Shown here: positions 23,979 to 33,988 of the stretch, in pieces
Numbering within the stretch: the first letter of the stretch is position 1
Layout of the letters: each line of letters starts with the position of its first letter
DNA from: Streptomyces sp. ALI-76-A
GTDB lineage: Bacteria; Actinomycetota; Actinomycetes; Streptomycetales; Streptomycetaceae
Direction: 5' to 3'
Assembly: GCF_030287445.1 (NCBI RefSeq)
Contig: NZ_JASVWB010000002.1
Coordinates: 2,046,001-2,110,000, forward strand
Length of the DNA stretch: 64,000 nt
Notes under the pieces: generated by a model
Told to the model about the DNA's origin: nothing
The model's input: only the letters and a program-made list of their open reading frames with translations
The model's database searches: none
Program-made: the position numbers and the translations under genes

Positions 23979-25178
23979 TCAGCCGTTGACGAAGTCCTCG
24001 CGGGCGAGCAGACCGGTGTCGGGATGGTCGGTGAAGACGCCGTCGATGCCCGTGGCGAAGTACGCCCGGTAGGCGCCGAAGACGTCGCCGTAGGCGTCCG
24101 CGTCCGTGCCCTCGCGGAACTCGGCGGGCAGGAAGGGGTTCTCGTTGCGCAGGGTGTACGGGTGCAGGATCAGGCCCGCCCGGTGGGCGTCCTTGACGAG
24201 CGTGGTCGGCGTGGTGAGCCGGCCGGCCGCGTCGCGCGGGACGATGAGGTCGAGGCTCGGGCCGATGCCCTGGGCGTAGGAGGCGATCTCCTTGAGGCCC
24301 TTCGGGGTGACGAGGTCGGCGACCGTTCGGGGGTCGCCGGTCTCGACGAAGTCCCAGGGGCGGCTGCCGGCGGAGGACAGCAGCACCACCAGGGGGTTGC
24401 CGACGAGCTGGTTCAGGCGCTGGATGCTGGTCGGCTCGAAGGACTGCAGGATGACGGGCGCGTTCTTCCCGTCCTTGCCGGACCTGCGCAGCAGCCGGGC
24501 GACCCGCTCCTCCAGGCCCAGGCCCAGCTCGCGGAAGTAGGTGGGGTGCTTGAGCTCGGGGTAGATCCAGACCTGCTTGCCGCGCTTGCGGGTCTGCTCG
24601 TCCTGCCACTTCAGGACCTCTTCGAAGGTGGGGATCTCCCAGCGGCCGTCGTAGAGGGTGTTGTGCGGGCGGTTGGCCGGGATGCGCTCGACCGCGCGGA
24701 GCGTCTTGAGCTCGGCGAGGGTGAAGTCCTCGGTGAACCAGCCGGTGAGGGAGACCCCGTCGAGCAGCTTGGTGGTCCGGCGGCCGGCGAACTCGGGGTG
24801 GTCGGCGACGTCCGTGGTGCCGCCGATCTCCGGCTCGTGGCGGCAGACGAGGTGACCGTCCCTGGTGGGCACCAGGTCACCGGCCTCGACGATGTCGGCG
24901 CCCAGGTCGAGGGCGAGTTGATAGGAGCCCAGGGTGTGCTCGGGGCGGTAGCCACTGGCACCCCGGTGGCCGATGATCGTGGGCACGGGCAGGCTCTTCA
25001 GCCCGCCCCTCCCGTGCCCGGTACCGGCGGCGCTCGCCGTGCCCGGCAGGCCGAGCGCCGCTCCCCCGGCCCCGAGGACCGCGGCGCCGAGCAGCGCCCG
25101 CCGCCCGGTCGCGCCGGCCCCGTTCGGCTCCTGCGACTCCCGTGATCCTCGCGACCCCTGTGTTCCCCGCGTTCCCAT
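23979..25178 (-). CDS. glpQ: Secreted glycerophosphodiester phosphodiesterase, GlpQ type
   Basis: Hydrolyses glycerophosphodiesters from phospholipid or teichoic acid to glycerol-3-phosphate and an alcohol, outside the cell. The 399-residue precursor has a Tat-type signal (GRRALLGAAVLGAGGAALGLPGTASA, residues about 25-50, in segments). The TIM-barrel GDPD domain begins IIGHRGASGYRPEHT, followed by DLVPTRDGHLVCRHEPE, the catalytic His pair and acidic metal ligands of the large GlpQ subgroup; YPELKHP and FTDHPDTGL mark later strands. The ATG at 25178 has GAGGGGC upstream. A PhoP-box-like array lies about 220 bases upstream. In S. coelicolor glpQ1 is under PhoP control and supplies phosphate, which fits. 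Confidence 0.93.
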   Translation of the reverse strand: MGTRGTQGSRGSRESQEPNGAGATGRRALLGAAVLGAGGAALGLPGTASAAGTGHGRGGLKSLPVPTIIGHRGASGYRPEHTLGSYQLALDLGADIVEAGDLVPTRDGHLVCRHEPEIGGTTDVADHPEFAGRRTTKLLDGVSLTGWFTEDFTLAELKTLRAVERIPANRPHNTLYDGRWEIPTFEEVLKWQDEQTRKRGKQVWIYPELKHPTYFRELGLGLEERVARLLRRSGKDGKNAPVILQSFEPTSIQRLNQLVGNPLVVLLSSAGSRPWDFVETGDPRTVADLVTPKGLKEIASYAQGIGPSLDLIVPRDAAGRLTTPTTLVKDAHRAGLILHPYTLRNENPFLPAEFREGTDADAYGDVFGAYRAYFATGIDGVFTDHPDTGLLAREDFVNG

Positions 25179-25394
25179 GAGCGCCCCTCGTTGCGTCGGC
25201 TCGTCCGTGCGCGTTGATCGTAGGTGCGTGTACATGGCGGGCGGGAGACCCGCGGCGGAACGCGGGGGTGACTCGGGATGTCTTGTGGGAACAGATGTCT
25301 GATGCCTGGTCGGCTTCAGCCGCACGGCGCGGGGTACGCGACCTGCGTCACATCGTTCCGGGCGGGTTACCGTCCGGCGACGGCGTGCCCCGCA

Positions 25395-25433
25395 GGTGAA
25401 CCGGCGTCAACAGTGTGTAAGACCTCGGTGAAC
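25395..25433 (-). promoter_or_regulatory. PhoP-box-like direct repeats
   Basis: On the minus strand GTTCACC (25433-25427), GTTGACG (22 bases on) and GTTCACC (25401-25395) recur at about 11-base spacing, with a weaker TCTTACA unit between. This matches the 11-nt direct-repeat layout of Streptomyces PHO boxes (GTTCACC core). It lies in the shared region of divergent glpQ and plsC; glpQ is the more likely target. Confidence 0.55.
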
Positions 25434-25536
25434 GCGCCGCGCCCGATGTGCGCGAGCACCCGGGCCGCGAGTAATGTCCTCACCTGCACAGACTCATACA
25501 GATTCCCTGGTCGTTCTCTTGACACCGGAGGGCCCG

Positions 25537-26208
25537 TTGTCCCGCTTCACGCTCATCAAGGCAGTGCTCGGACCGATCATGCGCCTGATGTTCCGCCCAC
25601 GGGTGGAGGGCGCGGAGAACATCCCGGGTGAGGGTGCGGTGATCCTGGCCGGGAACCACCTGACGTTCATCGACTCGATGATCATGCCGCTCTTCTGCGA
25701 CCGCCAGGTGTTCTTCATCGGCAAGGACGAGTACGTCACCGGCAAGGGTCTCAAGGGCCGGCTGATGGCCTGGTTCTTCACCGGCTGCGGCATGATCCCG
25801 GTCGACCGGGACGGTGGCCGCGGCGGTGTCGCGGCGCTGATGACCGGCCGCCGGGTGCTGGAGGAGGGCAAGGTCTTCAGCATCTACCCGGAGGGCACGC
25901 GCTCCCCCGACGGCCGGCTGTACCGGGGCCGGACGGGTATCGCCCGGCTGGCCATGATGACCGGCGCGCCCGTCGTGCCGTTCGCGATCATCGGCACCGA
26001 CAAGATCCAGCCCGGCGGCGCCGGCTTCCCGCGCCCCGGCCGCGTCACGGTCCGCTTCGGCGAGGCGATGGAGTTCTCCCGCTACGAGGGCATGGACCGC
26101 GACCGCTACGTCCTGCGGGCGGTGACCGACTCGGTGATGACCGAGGTCATGCGGCTGTCCGGACAGGAGTACGTCGACATGTACGCCACCAAGGCGAAGG
26201 CGGCGTAG
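25537..26208 (+). CDS. plsC: 1-acyl-sn-glycerol-3-phosphate acyltransferase (PlsC)
   Basis: Membrane-associated acyltransferase that converts lysophosphatidate to phosphatidate in phospholipid synthesis, 223 residues. Block I is NHLTFIDSMIMPLF with the catalytic H-x4-D, block II GMIPVDRDGGRGG, block III FSIYPEGTRSPDGRLYRGRTGIARLA and block IV VVPFAIIGTDKIQP. I chose the TTG at 25537 because GGAGGG lies five bases upstream and the protein then begins SRFTLIKAVLGPIMR, the usual N-terminal helix; the ATG at 25474 has no ribosome site. Streptomyces has several paralogues, so the exact isozyme is not certain. A terminator follows. Confidence 0.88.
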   Translation: MSRFTLIKAVLGPIMRLMFRPRVEGAENIPGEGAVILAGNHLTFIDSMIMPLFCDRQVFFIGKDEYVTGKGLKGRLMAWFFTGCGMIPVDRDGGRGGVAALMTGRRVLEEGKVFSIYPEGTRSPDGRLYRGRTGIARLAMMTGAPVVPFAIIGTDKIQPGGAGFPRPGRVTVRFGEAMEFSRYEGMDRDRYVLRAVTDSVMTEVMRLSGQEYVDMYATKAKAA

Positions 26209-26221
26209 GACCTTTCCCCTC

Positions 26222-26252
26222 ACGGCGGGCTGCCCCTCGGGCGGCCCGCCGT
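26222..26252 (+). terminator. Terminator of plsC
   Basis: ACGGCGGGC (26222-26230) and GCCCGCCGT (26244-26252) form a 9-bp stem, with a further CCC/GGG inside the loop, 13 bases after the stop. The next 216 bases to 26468 contain nothing I can support. Confidence 0.8.
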
Positions 26253-26468
26253 CGGTGTGTCCCGGGCGGTGTTCTGGCGGTTCGTCCGCTTCCCGGTCCG
26301 GCCGGTCACGCGACCGGCGGGTCGAACCGGGAGCGGTCCGGGAGTTCCCGTCTCAGCGGGGCGGCGTGGCGGACCTCCCCCACGGTGTCGAGGGTGGGGT
26401 CGCGGAAGCGAGGGTGGGGCGATCTCCGGCCGCCTCGCTCACGCCACGCCCGCCACCGCCCGCACCCC

Positions 26469-27992
26469 CTACCGCCCGCCGTCGAGCCGCTGGCCCCGGA
26501 GCAGGAACCAGGCCGCCACCGCCGTCACCAGCAGGACCGCCGCGCCCACGCCCGCGGCGAGGGCGAGGCCGTCCACGAAGGACTCGCGGGCCGCGTCCAG
26601 CATCGCCGCGGACGTGTGCGCGGGCAGCCCCCCGGCCGCCTCCACCGCCCCGCCCAACGACTCGCGCGCCTCCGCCGGCGTGCCCACCGGGCCCGTGAAG
26701 TCGCGGTAGACACCGGTCACGATCGAACCGAGCACCGCGATCCCCAGGGCCGCGCCCAGCTCGTACGCCGTCTCGGAGACCGCGGAGGCGGAACCCGCCT
26801 GTTCCTTGGGCACGCTGGAGAGGATCACGTCGGCGGTCACGGTGAAGGAGAAGCCCGCGCCGACGCCGACGACCAGCAGCGCGGCGCCGAGGAGCGGGTA
26901 GCCGGTGGACTGGTCGATGACGGTGAGCGAGGCCAGGGCGAGGCCGACGGCCGCCAGTCCGCCGGCGACCACGGACCGTACCGAGAACCGCCGGGCCGTC
27001 GTGCCGGCGATCAGACCGGCCGCCACCGCGCCGACGGCGGCCGGCAGCTCGGCGAGGCCGGCCTCCAACGGCCGCCTGCCCTGGACGAGTTGCAGGTACT
27101 GGGAGAGGAAGAACACCAGCCCCGACAGTCCGAGGATGGTCAGCAGGTCGGCCAGGACCGCGCCGCTGAAGCCGCGGTGGCGGAACAGCCGCATGTCCAG
27201 CAGCGGGGCCGGCAGGCTGAACTGCCGTCGCACGAAGCCGTGCAGCGCGCCCGCTCCCAGCAGGGCCGCGCCGAGCGTCTCCCAGGTGAGGCCGTGGGTC
27301 GCGCCCTCCTTGACGGCGTACACCAGGGCGATCATGCCGACCAGCGACAGCACGACACTGAGCATGTCCCACGGGCCGGGACTGGGGTTCCGCGACTCGG
27401 GCAGCAGCTTGATGCCGACGAGGACCAGGACCGCCATCACGGGCAGGTTGATCAGGAAGACCGAGCCCCACCAGAAGTGTTCGAGCAGGAAACCGCCGAC
27501 GATGGGTCCCACGGCCGTGCCGGCGGACGCCGTCGCGCCCCAGATGCCGACGGCCAGGCTGCGTTCGCGCGGGTCGTGGAAGAGGTTGCGGATCAGGGCG
27601 AGCGTGGCGGGCATCAGGGTCGCGCCGGCCACTCCGAGCAGGGCCCGGGCCGCGATCATCAACTCGGGTGTGGTGGCGTAGGCGTTGAGGACGGAGACCG
27701 CCCCGAACGCGGTCGCGCCGATGAGCAGGATCCGCTTGCGGCCGATGCGGTCGCCGAGGCTGCCCATGGAGACGAGCAGTCCGGCGATGACGAACGAGTA
27801 GACGTCACCGATCCACAGCAGCTGGGTGCCGGTGGGCTCCAGGTCCTCGCTGATGTACGGGGTCGCGAGACCGAGGACGGTCGCGTCGACGGCCACCAGC
27901 AGCACGGCGAGCACCAGGACGGACAGCGCGAGCCAACGGCCGGGACGCTGCACCGCCTCGGTCGGGTTCGCCGGCCGCAGGATGCTGGTCAT
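26469..27992 (-). CDS. MFS drug/proton antiporter, DHA2 (14-TMS) family
   Basis: Predicted multidrug exporter of 507 residues with about 14 membrane spans. The first helix carries VLLVAVDATVLGLATP, the pattern of motif D1 of the DHA2 group; loop 2-3 has GSLGDRIGRKRILL (motif A), helix 4 has RALLGVAGATLMPATLALI and helix 5 has GTAVGPIVGGFLLEHFWWGSVFLINLP (motif C). The DHA2 group includes QacA, EmrB and many antibiotic self-resistance pumps. The ATG at 27992 is close to GAGAGG. It lies 92 bases downstream of a TetR gene in the same direction, so the repressor probably controls both. Substrate unknown; no biosynthetic cluster is nearby. Confidence 0.92.
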   Translation of the reverse strand: MTSILRPANPTEAVQRPGRWLALSVLVLAVLLVAVDATVLGLATPYISEDLEPTGTQLLWIGDVYSFVIAGLLVSMGSLGDRIGRKRILLIGATAFGAVSVLNAYATTPELMIAARALLGVAGATLMPATLALIRNLFHDPRERSLAVGIWGATASAGTAVGPIVGGFLLEHFWWGSVFLINLPVMAVLVLVGIKLLPESRNPSPGPWDMLSVVLSLVGMIALVYAVKEGATHGLTWETLGAALLGAGALHGFVRRQFSLPAPLLDMRLFRHRGFSGAVLADLLTILGLSGLVFFLSQYLQLVQGRRPLEAGLAELPAAVGAVAAGLIAGTTARRFSVRSVVAGGLAAVGLALASLTVIDQSTGYPLLGAALLVVGVGAGFSFTVTADVILSSVPKEQAGSASAVSETAYELGAALGIAVLGSIVTGVYRDFTGPVGTPAEARESLGGAVEAAGGLPAHTSAAMLDAARESFVDGLALAAGVGAAVLLVTAVAAWFLLRGQRLDGGR

Positions 27993-28084
27993 GATTCCTC
28001 TCTCTGTCGTGCGGGGTGGTGTCGTGCGGAAGCTGTGCTGCGGGGGCCGTCGTACGCGGGGTCTCGTACGGGATGCCTCGTGCG

Positions 28085-28660
28085 CTACGCCGACCGCTGT
28101 GGCCCCGGAGGTGGCCCCGGACGCCGGAGCGCGCCGCCGAGCAGCAGTTCGACGATCATGTGCTGGAAGTCCTTGGGCGCGCCCTTGCCGCTCTGCACCA
28201 TCCAGACGCCGGAGGCCAGCAGTCCGAACAGCGCCTCGGCGAGCCAGGCGGGCGTGAGGTCGATCCGGAACTCGCCCTCCAGCTGGCCGCGCCGGAACAG
28301 GGCGGAGATCCGTTCGTCGAGCTGGGACCAGCCCGCGTTCTGCTCCTCGCCCTCGAACAGCTGGTTCTCGGTGTAGAGGAAGGCGAGCAGCCCGGCGGCG
28401 GGTTCGAGGGCGCGGACCAGGCGGCGTACGGCGTCGCTCGCGGGGCCGTCGTCCAGGCGGGCCGCGTCCAGGGCGGCCTCGCACTCCGCGATGCCGAGCG
28501 CCTCCAGCGCCCGGACCAGCGCGTCCCGCCCGGCGAACTGGCGGTGCAGCGTGGCCCGGCTGATCCCGGCGGCCTTGGCGACCTCGTCCATGGTCGCGGT
28601 GGATCTACGGGTCAGCAGGGCCGCGGCACTGCGCAGCACGTGGTCACGGTCGACAGACAT
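28085..28660 (-). CDS. TetR-family transcriptional repressor
   Basis: A 191-residue TetR regulator. The N-terminal helix-turn-helix spans about residues 8-50, with RSTATMDEVAKAAGISRATLHRQFAGRD, followed by an all-helical ligand-binding domain rich in Leu and Ala. The start is the ATG at 28660; TATGGT lies six bases upstream, so the mRNA is probably leaderless. A perfect 18-bp palindrome covers the -35 position of this promoter, so it is expected to repress itself and the DHA2 pump gene just downstream. The inducer is unknown. Confidence 0.92.
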   Translation of the reverse strand: MSVDRDHVLRSAAALLTRRSTATMDEVAKAAGISRATLHRQFAGRDALVRALEALGIAECEAALDAARLDDGPASDAVRRLVRALEPAAGLLAFLYTENQLFEGEEQNAGWSQLDERISALFRRGQLEGEFRIDLTPAWLAEALFGLLASGVWMVQSGKGAPKDFQHMIVELLLGGALRRPGPPPGPQRSA

Positions 28661-28666
28661 GAGACG

Positions 28667-28697
28667 ACCATAACCCAGCTGAGACATGAATGTCTCA
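28667..28697 (-). promoter_or_regulatory. Promoter and palindromic operator of the TetR/MFS pair
   Basis: TGAGACATGAATGTCTCA at 28680-28697 is a perfect palindrome of two 8-bp arms around GA/TC. On the minus strand TATGGT (28672-28667) is the -10 box and GAGACA inside the palindrome is in the -35 position 18 bases away. A further half site, ATGACTGTCTCA, lies at 28706-28717, exactly 20 bases from the same part of the main site. Confidence 0.8.
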
Positions 28698-28761
28698 TCA
28701 CGGGCATGACTGTCTCACCGTCACCGCTCAGGGGTGTGTCCCGGGCGTCCTGTGCTGGGGA

Positions 28762-29733
28762 TCAGTGCCAGGGCAGCTGTCCGCGCCGCTCCCAGTAGAC
28801 GTGCGGCTCCTCCGCGAGCACGTCCAGCCTGGCCAGCTGGTCCTCGTCCAGGTCGGCGACGGCGGCGTGCAGGTTGGAGGCGAGCTGGGTGGGGGTCGCG
28901 GCTCCGGAGAGGACGACCCCGGCCCACGGCCGGCGGAGCACCAGCGCGAGGGCGATCGCGTCACAGCCGAGCGAGGTCTCCTCGGCCACGGCCTTCAGCG
29001 CGGGGGGCGCGTACGGCTCCGCGAGACGCCCGTTGGCCATGGCCTCCTTCACGATGACCGTGAGTCCGGCGTCGTGCGCCTCGGCGAGGGCGGGGGCCGC
29101 CGAGGTCTCCAGGGCGTTGTACGTCGACTGGACGGTTCGGAAGAGGGGTTCGCCGTCGACCGTGACGGCGAGGGCGGCCCGGATCGCGTCGGCCTGGGCC
29201 GGCCCGCTGGTGGAGAAGCCGATGGTGACGCCCCCGGCGGCGGCCTCGGCGAGCTTCGCGTGCAGTTCCTTGTCGGTGAGGGCGGGGCTGTCGGGGGTCA
29301 CCGAGTGGATCTGGTAGAGGTCGAGCCGGTCCCCGAGCAGGGCGTCGGTCTCGGCCCGCTGCCGCTCGAACGTGGGGACGCCGTGGTCCTTGACCTCGTG
29401 CTGTTCGGCGTCGGTGGTCCAGCCGGCGGTGTAGGTGTAGCCCCACTTGCTGCCGACGACCACGTCGTCGATGCCGGGGCGGGCCCGCAGCCAGTCGGCG
29501 AGGAACTCCTCCGAACGGCCGTAGGAGCGGGCGACGTCGAAGTAGCGGACGCCCTGCGCGTGGGCGGCGTCGAGGAGCTCGTGGGTGCGGGCGCGCAGGG
29601 CGTCGACGCTGCGGTCCGCACCGAGGTCGTGGTCCCGGCCGAGGTTGATGTAGCCGGGCCGGCCGACCGCGGCGAGACCGAAGCCGATGTGGCAGGTGGG
29701 GGTCGTTGCTGCGGCCAGGCGGGCGAAGGGCAT
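28762..29733 (-). CDS. Aldo/keto reductase
   Basis: Predicted NADPH-dependent oxidoreductase of the aldo-keto reductase TIM-barrel family, 323 residues. The catalytic Tyr is in YFDVARSYGRSEEFLADW, the Lys in VVGSKWGYTY, and the C-terminal cofactor region has WAGVVLSGAATPTQLASNLHA. The catalytic Asp is expected just before the Tyr motif (FDVARSYG). The His of the tetrad appears as YQIHSVTPDSP. The ATG at 29733 has CGGAG seven bases upstream; the longer frame is rejected. It resembles the D-threo-aldose dehydrogenase-like subgroup, but the substrate is not clear. It stands between the TetR/MFS pair and argH. Confidence 0.88.
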   Translation of the reverse strand: MPFARLAAATTPTCHIGFGLAAVGRPGYINLGRDHDLGADRSVDALRARTHELLDAAHAQGVRYFDVARSYGRSEEFLADWLRARPGIDDVVVGSKWGYTYTAGWTTDAEQHEVKDHGVPTFERQRAETDALLGDRLDLYQIHSVTPDSPALTDKELHAKLAEAAAGGVTIGFSTSGPAQADAIRAALAVTVDGEPLFRTVQSTYNALETSAAPALAEAHDAGLTVIVKEAMANGRLAEPYAPPALKAVAEETSLGCDAIALALVLRRPWAGVVLSGAATPTQLASNLHAAVADLDEDQLARLDVLAEEPHVYWERRGQLPWH

Positions 29734-29905
29734 CGCGGGCTCCGTTCGGTCGGCTCCGGTACGGCGTGCGACCAACGTAACCCGTGACGACCTTCGCCTC
29801 AGGGCCGGACGCGTGCGGCGGTCCGGCGGGAGCGGGCGCGTGGCGGCCGCTCGTCCGGTTCTCGGCGCCCCTCGGGGGGACGCGGTTCCCCGCGCCCCTC
29901 GGCGG

Positions 29906-31345
<1,440 letters not shown>

Positions 31346-31387
31346 TCAAAGGCAGGGCCGTGTCAAGGCATGGTCGTGGGTGTGCCA

Positions 31388-31421
31388 CCGCCTCCCTGCC
31401 GACCGGCGGTCAGGGAGGCGG
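31388..31421 (-). terminator. Hairpin between argG and argH
   Basis: CCGCCTCCCTG and CAGGGAGGCGG form a perfect 11-bp stem 54 bases past the argG stop and 54 bases before the argH start. It would end or attenuate argG transcription. Confidence 0.75.
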
Positions 31422-31475
31422 CGTTCACGCTATCGCTTGCGCGAGGTCGCGCTCGCTGCGCGAGGTCTCGTCGGG

Positions 31476-32672
31476 CTAGGCCCGCGACTGACGCCGCGCC
31501 GCGATCTTCGACGACAGGCTGTAGATGTCGATGAAGCCCTTGGCCGCGGTCTGGTCGAACGTGTCGCCGGTGTCGTAGGTGGCGAGGTCGAAGTCGTACA
31601 GCGACGCCTCGGAGCGCCGGCCGGTGACGACCGCGCGGCCGCCGTGCAGGGTCATCCGGATGTCCCCGGAGACGTACTGGTTCGCCTCGTCGATGAAGCC
31701 GTCCAGGGCGCGCTTGAGCGGGGAGAACCACTGGCCGTCGTAGACCAGTTCACCCCAGCGCTGCTCGACCTGGCGCTTGTAGCGCGCCAGTTCGCGCTCG
31801 ACGGTGACGTTCTCCAGCTCCTGGTGGGCGGTGATCAGGGCGATCGCGCCGGGAGCCTCGTACACCTCACGGGACTTGATGCCGACGAGACGGTCCTCGA
31901 CCATGTCGATCCGGCCGACGCCCTGGGCTCCGGCGCGCTCGTTGAGCTGCTGGACGGCCTGGAGCACGGTGACGGGTTTGCCGTCGACGGCGACCGGGAC
32001 GCCGTCCTGGAAGGTGATGACCACCTCGTCGGCCTCGCGCGGGGTGGCCGGGTTCGAGGTGTACTCGTAGATGTCCTCGATCGGGGCGTTCCAGATGTCC
32101 TCGAGGAAGCCGGTCTCGACGGCCCGCCCGAAGACGTTCTGGTCGATGGAGTACGGGGACTTCTTGCTGGTCGCGATCGGGAGGTTCTTCTCCTCGCAGA
32201 ACGCGATGGCCTTGTCGCGGGTCATCGCGTAGTCACGGACCGGGGCGATGCACCTGAGGCCGGGCGCGAGGGCGACGATGCCGGCCTCGAAGCGGACCTG
32301 GTCGTTGCCCTTGCCGGTGCAGCCGTGGGCGACGGTGGTGGCGCCGTGCTTCTGGGCGGCGGCGACGAGGTGCTTGACGATCGTCGGCCGGGAGAGCGCG
32401 GAGACCAGCGGATAACGATCCATGTAGAGGGCGTTGGCCTTGATCGCCGGGAGGCAGTACTCCTCGGCGAACTCGTCCTTGGCGTCGGCCACTTCGGCCT
32501 CGACCGCGCCGCACGCGAGCGCGCGCTTGCGGATGACGTCCAGGTCCTCGCCGCCCTGGCCGACATCGACCGCGACCGCGATGACCTCGGCGCCCGTCTC
32601 CTCGGCGATCCAGCCGATGGCGACGGAGGTGTCCAGGCCGCCCGAGTAGGCGAGTACGACGCGCTCGGTCAC
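31476..32672 (-). CDS. argG: Argininosuccinate synthase
   Basis: Joins citrulline and aspartate with ATP to argininosuccinate; cytoplasmic homotetramer. The 398 residues match the usual length. The N-type ATP pyrophosphatase loop is [10 protein letters not shown] at residues 8-17, and further family landmarks are [23 protein letters not shown] and [13 protein letters not shown]. The start is the GTG at 32672 with GAGGAG eight bases upstream; the open frame continues far upstream only because the opposite strand is another GC-rich gene. A promoter with ArgR-type boxes lies just upstream. argG and argH are adjacent here, away from argCJBDR. Confidence 0.97.
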   Translation of the reverse strand: MTERVVLAYSGGLDTSVAIGWIAEETGAEVIAVAVDVGQGGEDLDVIRKRALACGAVEAEVADAKDEFAEEYCLPAIKANALYMDRYPLVSALSRPTIVKHLVAAAQKHGATTVAHGCTGKGNDQVRFEAGIVALAPGLRCIAPVRDYAMTRDKAIAFCEEKNLPIATSKKSPYSIDQNVFGRAVETGFLEDIWNAPIEDIYEYTSNPATPREADEVVITFQDGVPVAVDGKPVTVLQAVQQLNERAGAQGVGRIDMVEDRLVGIKSREVYEAPGAIALITAHQELENVTVERELARYKRQVEQRWGELVYDGQWFSPLKRALDGFIDEANQYVSGDIRMTLHGGRAVVTGRRSEASLYDFDLATYDTGDTFDQTAAKGFIDIYSLSSKIAARRQSRA

Positions 32673-32701
32673 GGGTCTTCTCCTCACGCTGCGTTCGCTG
32701 T

Positions 32702-32738
32702 CATGCATGAGTATGCAGGAGTCTGCATGATTCGTCAA
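32702..32738 (-). promoter_or_regulatory. argG promoter with candidate ArgR boxes
   Basis: On the minus strand TTGACG (32738-32733) and CATACT (32715-32710) are 17 bases apart. The spacer and flanks carry repeated TGCAT elements (ATGCAGACTCCTGCATACT and CATGCATGA), much like the argC control region. The promoter is the most AT-rich stretch for hundreds of bases. Confidence 0.7.
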
Positions 32739-32867
32739 TCGCGTCACCGGGGCGGAGAAATTCCGACGGGGCTTTGAACACGGGAAACCGCTTACCCGTA
32801 TCTCTCGCCGAACGCAGGCGCCGCGTTCGTCCACGCCGAGACCCCCCGACCCGAGTGAGGCATCCGC

Positions 32868-33764
32868 ATGTCCAGGGCTCTTCCGAAGTACAACAAGCGT
32901 CGCGTCACCCTGATCGGCGGCGCCGCCGCGGTGGCACTGACCGGCGCCGTCATCGCCGGTTCCGCCCTCGCCGGGGAGCCGTCCAAGAGCAGCACCTCGA
33001 ACGCCCGGACGCTGGCCGGTCCCGGCACCATCAGCTGCCCCGACGTCGCCTCCCAGCTGCCGGAGATCCCGGCCTCCGCGCAGGCCGAGGTGGACCGCAA
33101 CCTGACCCTGCTGCAGACCCAGATCGACGAGGCCAACCAGCGGCTGGTCGACACGGTCGGCCAGGGCGGGCCGAACTTCGTCCAGAACGCGATCCTCGGC
33201 CCGCTGGAGGACAAGCGGATCGCCACCGTCAACCGGATCGCCACCGCGATCGGCCGTACCGCCGAGAAGCCCCAGGGCCTCGACGCGCTGGCGCCGTGCG
33301 CGCTCGACGCCGAGGGTGCCGCCGAGCCGGGCGGGGAGGCGGGCGCGGGCGAGGAGGCCGGAGCCGGTGAGGAGGCCGGCGGCGAGGTGGAGGCCACGCC
33401 GAGCGAGACCGCCGCGGAGGAGGCCGGCGGGGCCGGCGAGGACACCGGTGACGCGGGCGGGGCCGGCGCGGCGGGCGCCATCAGCTGCCCGGACGTCGAG
33501 TCCGAGCTGCCCGCGATCCCCGCCTCCGCGCAGGCCGAGGTGGACCGCAACCTGGCCCTCCTCGAGACGCAGATCGCGGAGGCCAACCAGCGGATCGTGG
33601 ACACCGTCGGCCAGGGCGGACCGAACTTCGTCCAGAACGCGATCCTCGGCCCGCTGGCGGACAAGCGCGCGTCGACCATCGACCGCATCGCCATCTCCAT
33701 CGGCCGTACCGCCGAGAAGCCCCAGGGCCTGAACTCCCTGGCCGCCTGCACGGTCACCGAGTGA
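32868..33764 (+). CDS. Secreted protein with two copies of a novel ~85-residue domain
   Basis: A 298-residue exported protein. A basic N-terminus and hydrophobic core ([23 protein letters not shown]) form a signal peptide to about residue 35. Two near-identical domains follow, residues 55-145 and 206-297, each beginning ISCPDV and ending QGL followed by a cysteine (LAPC, LAAC). Each core carries AQAEVDRNL, the block LLxTQIxEANQRxVDTVGQ and [14 protein letters not shown], and is predicted helical with one possible disulfide. The linker (146-205) is a Glu/Gly/Ala-rich spacer with [15 protein letters not shown] repeats. I do not recognise the domain. ATG at 32868 behind GAGTGAGG. Divergent from argG. 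The repeats and spacer suggest a cell-wall or extracellular binding role, unproven. Confidence 0.8.
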   Translation: MSRALPKYNKRRVTLIGGAAAVALTGAVIAGSALAGEPSKSSTSNARTLAGPGTISCPDVASQLPEIPASAQAEVDRNLTLLQTQIDEANQRLVDTVGQGGPNFVQNAILGPLEDKRIATVNRIATAIGRTAEKPQGLDALAPCALDAEGAAEPGGEAGAGEEAGAGEEAGGEVEATPSETAAEEAGGAGEDTGDAGGAGAAGAISCPDVESELPAIPASAQAEVDRNLALLETQIAEANQRIVDTVGQGGPNFVQNAILGPLADKRASTIDRIAISIGRTAEKPQGLNSLAACTVTE

Positions 33765-33776
33765 CCTGACAGGCAC

Positions 33777-33815
33777 TGTGGCCGCCCCGTGCGAGCGCCG
33801 GCCGGGGCGGCCACA
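33777..33815 (+). terminator. Terminator of the duplicated-domain gene
   Basis: TGTGGCCGCCCC (33777-33788) and GGGGCGGCCACA (33804-33815) form a perfect 12-bp stem, 12 bases after the stop. Confidence 0.85.
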
Positions 33816-33950
33816 GACGTTTCCGGGACCTTGTGGCACCGTGCGGGACTGTAGGAACTCGCGGCACGCGAGGGACTCGACTCGGGGGAATCCGGGGGAA
33901 CTTGAGGCGCGGACCTGAGGCGCCCCGGGGAAAGCGGACGCCGAAACTCC

Positions 33951-33980
33951 TTAGACAGGCGAAAGACTGGCGTCCATAAT
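33951..33980 (+). promoter_or_regulatory. Leaderless promoter of the PNPOx-like gene
   Basis: TTAGAC (33951-33956) and CATAAT (33975-33980) with an 18-base spacer. CATAAT ends eight bases before the ATG at 33989, and those bases (CCCTTGAC) contain no ribosome site, so transcription probably starts at the start codon. Confidence 0.65.
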
Positions 33981-33988
33981 CCCTTGAC

